This document shows, one piece after another, positions 51,722 to 59,436 of a DNA stretch of 64,000 nt; within the stretch, counting starts at the first letter, position 1, and each line of letters begins with the position of its first letter. The notes under the pieces were generated by a model. That model saw nothing but the letters and a program-made list of their open reading frames with translations. It was not told the origin of the DNA and did no database searches. Origin of the DNA: Paractinoplanes toevensis (GTDB taxonomy: Bacteria; Actinomycetota; Actinomycetes; Mycobacteriales; Micromonosporaceae); contig NZ_BOQN01000067.1 in NCBI RefSeq assembly GCF_018332695.1, positions 1-64,000 of the forward strand. The letters run 5' to 3'. Both the position numbers and the translations under genes were made by a program.

Positions 51722-52699
51722 TCAGAACTTGCCGTCGGCGACGTCCGCGATGGTCTCCCGGGTCACCGTGTAGTTGATCGCGACGTCGTCGGCGGCGTAC
51801 TTGATCGGCAGGCCGGTGTCGGCGTTGACGGTCAGGCGTTCCTTGCCGACCGCGGCCGGCAGGCCCGCGGTCAGAACCAGCACCGGCTGAGCACCGATGG
51901 TGCTCTTCCGCACCGTGATCTCCGGCATCTGGCCCAGCAGGCGCAGCACACCGGCCCGGACGAGCGGGTCGCCGGCGCCGTCCCGCAGGGCGTCCATCGA
52001 GTTGGTCCAGACCCAGTTGTCAGTCTTGTTGACCTTGGCGAGTTCCTGGATGTCCTTGGGAAGCTTCGTGCTGACCGGCCCCGGCGGCGTGACGCCGGGC
52101 GCCTCGATCGTCGGCTTGACCTTCGGGTTCTTGGGCAGATAGGCGAGGGCCATCCGCTTGCGGGCGTCATTCAGGTTGCCCTGGGCCGCCAGCTTTGCCG
52201 CCGCGACCGCCTTCTTCCGCCCGGCCTCGTCCTCCTGCTTGTGCCCGCCCTTCACCTGCGCCGGGAGCGCGCCCCGGGTCTTGGCGAAGTAGTAATCGCC
52301 GTTGTCGGCGTGCAGGTCCCACACGTCGACCTTGAGGCCGTTCGTATACACCTGGTCACGCCGCAGCAGCGTCGCGTCGCCGGCGGGCTTTGGCGCGGTG
52401 GTCAGGTAGCCGACCAACTGGGCGAGGGGGGTCTCGGCCGCCGCACTGCTGGTTGCGGTCGGGTTCGGGGCCGCGAGCTGGGTCGCCGGCGCGTGGGTGC
52501 CGGAGCCGGTGGTGGCCACGGCGACCGCGGCGATCGCGGCGGCGGCGAACGTCGCGCCGCCGGTCAGGCGCCAGGCCGTCCGGCGGTGCCGCAGCTTGCG
52601 ACCGCGGTTCTCGATCCGGTCCAGGTCGGGTGCGTACGGCCGGTCGCCGGCGATGTCCTGCATCGCGGCGCTGAGGCGTTCCTCGGTGTCGTACGACAT
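51722..52699 (-). CDS. CU044_5270-family membrane protein paired with ECF sigma
   Basis: A 325-residue protein with a cytoplasmic N-terminal segment (about 1-45, DTEERLSAAMQDIAGDRPYAPDLDRIENRGR), one transmembrane helix (about 46-66) and a large external domain. The architecture is that of the CU044_5270 family, commonly encoded directly after SigE-type ECF sigma factors and thought to act as an anti-sigma or sensor partner. It starts two bases after the sigma-gene stop. With the sigma gene broken here, its regulatory partner may be lost. Confidence 0.75.
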   Translation of the reverse strand: MSYDTEERLSAAMQDIAGDRPYAPDLDRIENRGRKLRHRRTAWRLTGGATFAAAAIAAVAVATTGSGTHAPATQLAAPNPTATSSAAAETPLAQLVGYLTTAPKPAGDATLLRRDQVYTNGLKVDVWDLHADNGDYYFAKTRGALPAQVKGGHKQEDEAGRKKAVAAAKLAAQGNLNDARKRMALAYLPKNPKVKPTIEAPGVTPPGPVSTKLPKDIQELAKVNKTDNWVWTNSMDALRDGAGDPLVRAGVLRLLGQMPEITVRKSTIGAQPVLVLTAGLPAAVGKERLTVNADTGLPIKYAADDVAINYTVTRETIADVADGKF

Positions 52700-52701
52700 G
52701 A

Positions 52702-53215
52702 TCAGTTGTCTCCTCGGTTCAGGGCGGACTTGAGTTTGATCAACGCCCGGCTGGTCTGGCTCTTGACGGTGCCCTCGCTGCAGCCGAGGGTCTCGGCGGT
52801 CTCCCGCTCGCTGAGCCCTTCAAGAAACCGCAGGACAACGGTCGCCCGCTGCCGAGCAGGCAGCGACTGCAGCGCCTGCACCAGCTCAGCCCGGTCCACC
52901 ACGCCGGTCAGACAGGTCCGCAACATTGCCTTCGGCTGCTGGCAGAGCAGTCACGGCCGGCCGATTCCGGCGCCAGCCACGTCGCGATTCGTTGATCAGG
53001 ATGCGCCGCACGTAAGCGGACGGGTTGTCGGCCCGCTGGACCTTGCCCCAATGGCTGTAGGCCCGTGCCAGAGCCTCTTGGACAAGGTCATCAGCCAGGT
53101 ACCAGTCCCCGCACAGCAGATAGGCAGTGCGGTGCAGCGATGCGGCAACCCCCTGGACGAAAGCCCGAAACTCCAGCTCCGCCCCGCGAGCCGTCCCACC
53201 CGGTCGGTGCTTCAT
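52702..53215 (-). pseudogene. SigE-type ECF sigma factor gene interrupted by a frameshift
   Basis: From ATG 53215 the frame encodes sigma region 2 (FRAFVQGVAASLHRTAYLLCGD, LVQEALARAYSHW, PSAYVRRILINESRRGWRR) but then runs to a stop at 52886. Region 4 (LPARQRATVVLRFLEGLSERETAETLGCSEGTVKSQ) continues in the +1 frame to 52702. Both frames are open together only between about 52951 and 52889, where a single-base indel must lie. Joined, they match a complete SigE-family ECF factor of about 170 residues. It is either a disabled gene, a sequencing error or, less likely, programmed frameshifting. No slippery sequence is evident. Confidence 0.82.
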
Positions 53216-53444
53216 AACGGTCGTCACACCCACCAAGACCCACCCCGACCCCCAGGGGTTGTCAACGACCCAGAACTTTCTACGCAAGCCCCGCACAGCC
53301 AAGGAACCAACCGCCACCACCCGGAGTGCGACCCACCCGGAGCGCGGCCACCGCGGAGCGCGACCAACACACCGTGGGGGGTTCGGGGGGCTCGGCCCCC
53401 GGCAAGCATGCGAGGCGGAAGGTCTGCGCTTTCCTCAGACAGAC

Positions 53445-53660
53445 TTCGCCGCCGCCGAGCCCCCGGTCCTCTTCCACGTCCCGTGGGATGACGAGGTCTT
53501 CCCCCGCAACGGCCAGTTCCCGGTGTTCGATGCCATCGGCTCAGCGGAGAAGGAACTGATCGCGATGCCCGGCCACCACGCGGAGAACAGACCGTCGGCC
53601 GTCGCCCGCTGGCGCGACTTCATCACCCAGCACCTGGGCAGCAACGATTCGGCTCACTGA
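53445..53660 (+). pseudogene. C-terminal remnant of a dienelactone-hydrolase-like enzyme
   Basis: Seventy-one codons match only the C-terminal end of an alpha/beta hydrolase. LFHVPWDDEVFP carries the acidic triad residue, and MPGHHAE the catalytic histidine. The nucleophile half is missing. The sequence to its left is repetitive GC-rich DNA, with three imperfect GGAGCGCGACC-type repeats and a GGGGGC-TCG-GCCCCC hairpin, and contains no start. Its end overlaps the convergent LuxR gene by seven bases. It is next to the frameshifted sigma gene, so this spot looks decayed. Confidence 0.7.
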
Positions 53661-56254
53661 GAAACGTTCATCGCCTGAGCCAGCTCGCGGCGGCCGGCGA
53701 CGCCCAGCTTCGTGTAAGCGCGGGTGAGGTGATTGTCGACGGTGCGCACCGACAGGGTCAGGCTGCGGGCGATGTCCCGGCTGGAGGCGCCGGACGCCGC
53801 CCGCAACGCGATCTCACGTTCCCGGCCGGTCAGCGGGACGATTGTGTCGCGCACGGCCAGCAGCGGGGTCGCGGCGCCGTCGTGCCGGGCGAGTGCGGTT
53901 GCCGCAGCCGCGCGGCGGGCCTCGCCGTCCGCCGCGAACGCCAGCGCCGCGCAGTTGGCCGATTCCGCCGCGACCAGTTCCGCACCCGTCTCGCGTAGCA
54001 ACGCGGCCGCGTCGAGCAGCCGGTGCGGGTCGTTTGCCGCCAGCGCGGTGATGAACGCGACGCGCGCGGCGGCCAACCGGCCATCACAGGCCGCGGCCAG
54101 CGTCTCGGCCCGGGCCGAGACGTCGGCCGCGCCACCCAGCCGGGCGATCTCGGTCAGCAGGTACAGCTCGTCGGTGACCGCGCCGAACTCCCGCGCCACC
54201 GTGACCGCCCGGGTCAGCAGGGCGCGCGCCTCGGTCAGGGCACCAGACGCGGCCAGAGTCCAGGCCCGGCCCACGCGACCGTCGACATCCACCGGCCAAA
54301 CCTCGGCCGTCGCATCGGGCAGCGCCTTGCCCTGCTGGCCGGCCACTGCGGCCAGGCCCGCCGTCGCTATGGCGTACGCCCGCCGGTAGCCGAGTCCGCG
54401 GGTGAGGCTGGCCGCCTCGCGGTACCACTGCTGGGCCGCGCCGAGCTGGCCGGCCAGCAGTTCGGTGCGGCCCAGCGCGATCGCCGCCCATGCTCGGGGC
54501 AGGCCGGCGCCGGCGTCGAGCAGTTCGGTGAACGCCCGGCGCAGTGCCTCCCGGGCCGCCACCAGGTCACCCGCCTCCGCCTGGGCCGACCCGAGTGAGG
54601 TCAGATGTGTGGCCGCGTGCGGCAGGAGAGCATGGTCGGCGTTGCGCAAATTGGCCTCGTACGCACGCCGGGCCCACTCGACCGCGTCCGCGGTCCGGCC
54701 GACGGCGACCAGGGCATCCGGCGTCGGGCCGGCGGCCAGCAACCACAACGGCATGCCCGCCGGGTCGATCGAGCCGGGGTCACCGACATCGAGCAGGCGT
54801 ACGGCCTCCGCCGCGTTGCCGAGCGCGAACTGCAGGCCGCCCTCGTTCAGGTCGAGCACCGCGCGCAGGTCCTCGCTGGCCAGGCCGGCCTGGGTTCGGC
54901 GGCTGAGCTCCAGGGCCCCGGCCGCCGAGTGGCCGCGCCAGAAGAGATCACGGGTGCGGATGAGGGTGACCCGAACCCGGTCCTCATCGGTGGCGGCCTG
55001 GGCGGAGGCGGTGGTGAGGGCCTCCTCGGCCAGCTCCGCCGATCCCATCTGGACCAGTGAGTCGGCGACCAAAAGGGTGTCGGTGAGGGTACGCCCGGCT
55101 TCCGGAACCGCGCGGAGCAGCCGGATGGCGTGCGGGTAGTCGTGTGCCTGCCGGGCGATGGTGGCGGCACGCCGCAACAGTGCCGGGTCGGCGGTGCCGG
55201 TGGCAGCCAGCCGGTAGCTGGCGATACGCAGGGCGTCCTCGCGACGGCGGCCGCCGTACGACTCGATCTGGGCGACCGCCTCCAGCAGGACCGCCCGATG
55301 CCGCAGTACCGGTATGTCGGCGCGGGCGGTCTCGGCGTACAGCGGATGGGCGAAGGAAAGCATGGTCCGCCGGCCGTCCCGGTCCACCCGCAGCAGGCCG
55401 GCGGCTTCCACGTCGATCAGCTCCGGCAGCGGCGCGACGTGTTCGGCATCGGCCAGCGACACCGGCGCGCAGAGGGCGACCATTTCGACAAGCGGGCGGT
55501 TCGCCGACGCCAGCAGCCGGCGGACGATGTCGCGCAGCCGCGCGGTGCCGCACAGCTCGTACTCGGACACCTCCCACATCCGCCCGTCCGACCGGAACAT
55601 CTGCCGGCGCAGCGCGTTGACCACCAGCTCGTGCAGGAACAACGCGTTCCCGCCGGAGGCGGTGAAGAACTCGTGCACGGTTCGCTGCCCGGCCGGCCCG
55701 CCGAGAACCCGATGCAGGAGTTCGGCGACGTCGTCGCGGGTCAGCGGCTGGAGATCCACATGCCGGACCGCGTCGCTGCCGCACAGCGCGCTGGTAGCGG
55801 CACAGGCCGGCGCCCCGCCGCGCAACGTGGCGACGTAACGGGCCACCCCGGTGTCGGCCAGCTGCCGCAGGAGGACGGCCGACGCACCGTCCATCAGGTG
55901 CAAGTCGTCGATCATGAGGACCCGACCCGGTTCGCCGGCCCGGACGGCGAAGGTGTCGGCGACCCGGTGAAACGCGGTGACCGGGTCGGCCAGGCCGACG
56001 TCCGGCGGCAGGAGGTGGGCGATCGCGCCGAACGGCACCGTCTGGGCCGCCTCGGAGCAGGTGACCCGGGTGGTCCGGAACCCGGCCGCGGCCGCCCGGG
56101 ACAGGCACTCCGCCGCCAGCCGGGACTTGCCGGCGCCGAGCGGGCCGCGAAACACCAGGCCGGGGCGTACGCCGGAGAGCAGGCCGGCGCAGGCCTCGAG
56201 CTCGTCGTCCCGGCCGACCAGCGGCCATTCCCGGTCGTCGTTCCATCTGTACAT
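53654..56254 (-). CDS. LAL-type ATPase LuxR-family regulator
   Basis: An 866-residue regulator. Its AAA-type ATPase module has GRDDELEACAGLL near 14, Walker A GPLGAGKS at 37-44 and Walker B VLMIDDLHLMD near 112. A long TPR-like helical region covers about 330-790, and the C-terminal LuxR helix-turn-helix (LTGREREIALRAASGASSRDIARSL, then VRTVDNHLTRAYTKLGV) covers about 800-860. These large regulators are usually pathway-specific activators. The ATG has GGAGG seven bases upstream. It follows the metallophosphoesterase gene on the same strand after 166 bp and mirrors a second LAL gene at the other end of the locus. Confidence 0.9.
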   Translation of the reverse strand: MYRWNDDREWPLVGRDDELEACAGLLSGVRPGLVFRGPLGAGKSRLAAECLSRAAAAGFRTTRVTCSEAAQTVPFGAIAHLLPPDVGLADPVTAFHRVADTFAVRAGEPGRVLMIDDLHLMDGASAVLLRQLADTGVARYVATLRGGAPACAATSALCGSDAVRHVDLQPLTRDDVAELLHRVLGGPAGQRTVHEFFTASGGNALFLHELVVNALRRQMFRSDGRMWEVSEYELCGTARLRDIVRRLLASANRPLVEMVALCAPVSLADAEHVAPLPELIDVEAAGLLRVDRDGRRTMLSFAHPLYAETARADIPVLRHRAVLLEAVAQIESYGGRRREDALRIASYRLAATGTADPALLRRAATIARQAHDYPHAIRLLRAVPEAGRTLTDTLLVADSLVQMGSAELAEEALTTASAQAATDEDRVRVTLIRTRDLFWRGHSAAGALELSRRTQAGLASEDLRAVLDLNEGGLQFALGNAAEAVRLLDVGDPGSIDPAGMPLWLLAAGPTPDALVAVGRTADAVEWARRAYEANLRNADHALLPHAATHLTSLGSAQAEAGDLVAAREALRRAFTELLDAGAGLPRAWAAIALGRTELLAGQLGAAQQWYREAASLTRGLGYRRAYAIATAGLAAVAGQQGKALPDATAEVWPVDVDGRVGRAWTLAASGALTEARALLTRAVTVAREFGAVTDELYLLTEIARLGGAADVSARAETLAAACDGRLAAARVAFITALAANDPHRLLDAAALLRETGAELVAAESANCAALAFAADGEARRAAAATALARHDGAATPLLAVRDTIVPLTGREREIALRAASGASSRDIARSLTLSVRTVDNHLTRAYTKLGVAGRRELAQAMNVSQ

Positions 56255-56420
56255 GGGACCTCCGCCGGCCGACCCTACCGGCGCGAGCAGCGCGGCAGAG
56301 TCGGCCGGCGGACGCCGCCAGGGTGCGGCGGATCACTGAACTCTTCAACGTGGCCAGGCCGGCAGCGCCCGGCGCCGGTCATCGCGCCGGAACCGCAGGC
56401 CCGATGCCGGTTGAACAAAT

Positions 56421-59405
56421 TCACTTGGTGATGACACAGCCCTCCCCGGTCTCCACCGTGAAGTGCACCGGTGAGTCCGGCAGCAGCTCGTGCGGCCCCG
56501 CATCGGGGTGCTGCGGCGCGACGATGGTGCCCGGCGCCTCGATGCACTTGGCGATGTGCGAGATGACCCCCACCCGCAGCCCGATCGCCTTGAGGGCGGC
56601 ACCGGCTTGGTCCGGGGTCATCCCGATCAGGTCGGGAACGTTGTAGGTCTTCTTCGCGACCGGCGGCGGCAGGGTGAGCGCCAATGCCGCCGACAACGAC
56701 GGGGTGGCGCCCGTCGCGACCGCCGCGCCCGTCGCGATCACCTGACCGCTCGCGGTGAGCCGCCGCAGTTTCCCGTCGCTGTGCTGGAACAGCACGTCGA
56801 ATCCGGCGGCGGTGACCGCGATGCCCGGGCTCGCGGCCGACGCCATCGGCTGCCCGGTGGTGACCATTGAACCGGTCGGGCCGACCGTTGCCAGGACACC
56901 GCTCTGGTGCTGGAACGCGATGCGGTAGTCGCCGGCCGCGTTGAACGCCACGCTCGGGTTGGTTCCGGCGCGCATCGCGATGCCCGGCTCGACCAGGTCG
57001 CCGGCCGGATTCAGCCAGCGCAGGTTCCCGTCGGCGCCCTGGAACGCCACGACGTACCCGCCGTTCGGCGCCGATCCGACGGTGGGGCTCGCACCGGCCG
57101 GCATCGCCAGACCGGTCGGCACGCCGCCGCCGGCCAGGGTGGCGATCCACAGGGTGCCGTCGTTGGCCTGCATGGCGATCACGCAGTTGTCGCCGTTGGC
57201 GAGCGGTGCGATGGACGGGCTGGTGCCGGCCTTCATGCCGAGGCCTAGGCTGGTGTTCATCCAGGACGGGCTGACGAAGCACAGACCGCCGGTGTTCGCC
57301 GCCTGGTAGGCGATGACGAATCCGCCGGCCGGTAGGGCGGCGATGCTCGGGCTGGTCGAGGGGGCGACGACGATGCCGGCGATGCCGCCCAGCTGGCCGC
57401 CCTGCCCGCTGGGTGACCGGTACCAGAGCTTGCCGTTGTTGGCCTGGAACGTGGCCTGCCATTCGCCGGTCGCGTTCATGGCGATGCTCGGGCTGGTGCC
57501 GGCGGCCATGCCGAGGCCGAGGCTGCTCACCGAGCCGCCGGAGACGATGCACATGTTGCCGGTGGCACCGTCCTGCAGCACGCCCGGCCCCTCGACGACG
57601 ACCGACTTCGGCAGCGGGAACGGCGTCTTCAGCAGCAGCTGGCTGTTGCGCTGAGCTGAGTTGGCGCCGCGCCGCCCGACCGTCATGTCATTCGGGTTGC
57701 CGTCCTCGTCGAGCCGCTCCTGCGGATCGTTGACGGCCAGCTCGCGGGCGGTGGCGGCGAGTAACGCCGGGGTGCCGTTGCCGGCGTCTCCGTTGAGCGG
57801 AGCATCGATGTCCACCACGGTGGTGAAGATCGAGAGGGTGCCGCCCCCCTCGGCGATCTCGATGGTCCGGCTCTGCGCCGGCCAGTCGATGTGCGACGCG
57901 GCGCTGACCTCCCAGAACCCGCCGTCGCCGACCAGCGCGTTGACCTTCGTGCCGACCTCCCGCAGGTGCGCCTTGACCTCGTTGCGGTGGGTGTGGCCAT
58001 TGGCCATCAGGATCACGTTGGGGAACCGGCGCAGCAGGTCCAGGACGTCGGCCGCGCCGTGATTGCCGTCGCTGTCGTTGCTCATCGTCAGGATCGTGTG
58101 GTGGCAGAAGATCACAAAGAGCTTGTCCTGGACCTTCGGCTGGACGACCAGTTCGAATTCCGGATTCATGTAGCGGGAGCTGTTCGCGATGAGCTGCTGC
58201 GTCAGCCACTTGAATTGGACGTCGTCCACGCGGCCGTCGGCCGAGTCCTCGCTGGTGGTGTCCAGGACGATGTACCGGACGATGTCGTTCGGTCCGTGCG
58301 GGACGGCGTAGTACGCCTTCTTGCCCGATCCGGCGAAGCCGTGCCCGAGGGGGAAGCCGGCCGTGGCGAGGTGCTCAGCGACGAACTGTTCGCGGAAGAG
58401 CAGGCGACGGTACGGATCGGGCGTCACCGTGATGGCGTCGACCCCGTCCTCGACGACATCCCACCAGTCGAGTATGCCGTCCGGGACCTTCGGAAACGTC
58501 TTGAACAGCTTCCAGTCGTTGACCGCCACCCACTTGAGCGAGTGCAGGAACAGGATGTCGAAGTCGACCGGAACGTTTCCCTGGATCAGGGCGTCATGGT
58601 TGCCGTAGACGGCGTACCACGGCATCCCGAGCCCGGTCGAGGTGAATTGCTTGCGGGCCGCGGCAAGCAGGCCGGGCCGATCGCCGAAGCCGAGACCGGG
58701 ATGGACGTCCCCGGTCTTGGCCTTCTCCGGGTGCCAGAAGAACTTCTCGCCCGCCGGGAACAGGCCGAATCCGCCGGACACGCTCTGCTCCAGAGCCGGG
58801 TTGCCGGAGTTCGGGACGATGTAGCGGCCGCCGTCGAGCAGGTCGATGTACCAGCGGGTCTCGTTGTACTGGGCGTTGTCGACCGCGTCGCCGGTGACGG
58901 CGGTGAAGCCGAGCGGCAGCCTGGTCACCGGCCCTCGGCCGATCTTGCGCAGCGCCCGGGCCATCGCGTCGACGACCTGGGTGGAGAGGAACTCGTGCGG
59001 CCGGTATGCCGAGCCGGTCGGCCACGGGTCCTCGCCGGGGTCGGCCAGGTGGTCGACGAACTCGACCCGCAGCGGTGACTGGTCATCGACGATGTGCAGG
59101 TCGCTCATGTGCCCGAACGCCGCGAGCACGGTGGCCGGAGTGGTCACCGGAAATTTGCCGGGGTTGTTCAGCACGTGCGGCTCGCCCGGCCCGGCCTTCA
59201 GCTTGCGGTAGCCGAGTGCGTTCGGCGCGTCGGGCAGCACCGTCTTGGCGAGCGTCGTGCCGGCCGCACCGACGCCGGTGGGGTTCGGTATGGGCTGGGC
59301 GGCCGCGTCCGCCTGGGATGCCAGGGCGATCAGAGCCGGGCCGGCCACGGCCGCCGCCGTACCCGCGCCGAAGGTTTTGAGGGCTTTTCTACGGGACATC
59401 GTCAT
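56421..59405 (-). CDS. Tat-exported metallophosphoesterase with propeller repeats and PASTA domain
   Basis: A 994-residue exoenzyme. The N-terminus has a twin-arginine signal (SRRKALKTFGAG). A calcineurin-like phosphoesterase domain covers about 90-600, with HMSDLHIVD, TGDAVDNA, YGNHD, CHHT and NGHTHRN supplying the two-metal ligands; it resembles the TIGR03767 group. Seven roughly 43-residue repeats (AGTSPSIA, then AFQANDGxLW) lie at about 615-910 and probably form a seven-bladed propeller with a split last blade. A C-terminal PASTA domain (YNVPDLIGMTPDQAGAALKAIG) of the kind that binds peptidoglycan or glycan ends the protein. Spaced 31 bp after the beta-helix gene as if in one operon. Confidence 0.88.
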   Translation of the reverse strand: MTMSRRKALKTFGAGTAAAVAGPALIALASQADAAAQPIPNPTGVGAAGTTLAKTVLPDAPNALGYRKLKAGPGEPHVLNNPGKFPVTTPATVLAAFGHMSDLHIVDDQSPLRVEFVDHLADPGEDPWPTGSAYRPHEFLSTQVVDAMARALRKIGRGPVTRLPLGFTAVTGDAVDNAQYNETRWYIDLLDGGRYIVPNSGNPALEQSVSGGFGLFPAGEKFFWHPEKAKTGDVHPGLGFGDRPGLLAAARKQFTSTGLGMPWYAVYGNHDALIQGNVPVDFDILFLHSLKWVAVNDWKLFKTFPKVPDGILDWWDVVEDGVDAITVTPDPYRRLLFREQFVAEHLATAGFPLGHGFAGSGKKAYYAVPHGPNDIVRYIVLDTTSEDSADGRVDDVQFKWLTQQLIANSSRYMNPEFELVVQPKVQDKLFVIFCHHTILTMSNDSDGNHGAADVLDLLRRFPNVILMANGHTHRNEVKAHLREVGTKVNALVGDGGFWEVSAASHIDWPAQSRTIEIAEGGGTLSIFTTVVDIDAPLNGDAGNGTPALLAATARELAVNDPQERLDEDGNPNDMTVGRRGANSAQRNSQLLLKTPFPLPKSVVVEGPGVLQDGATGNMCIVSGGSVSSLGLGMAAGTSPSIAMNATGEWQATFQANNGKLWYRSPSGQGGQLGGIAGIVVAPSTSPSIAALPAGGFVIAYQAANTGGLCFVSPSWMNTSLGLGMKAGTSPSIAPLANGDNCVIAMQANDGTLWIATLAGGGVPTGLAMPAGASPTVGSAPNGGYVVAFQGADGNLRWLNPAGDLVEPGIAMRAGTNPSVAFNAAGDYRIAFQHQSGVLATVGPTGSMVTTGQPMASAASPGIAVTAAGFDVLFQHSDGKLRRLTASGQVIATGAAVATGATPSLSAALALTLPPPVAKKTYNVPDLIGMTPDQAGAALKAIGLRVGVISHIAKCIEAPGTIVAPQHPDAGPHELLPDSPVHFTVETGEGCVITK

Positions 59406-59436
59406 GGTTGTCGTCTCCTCGATGGACGGATCGGGG

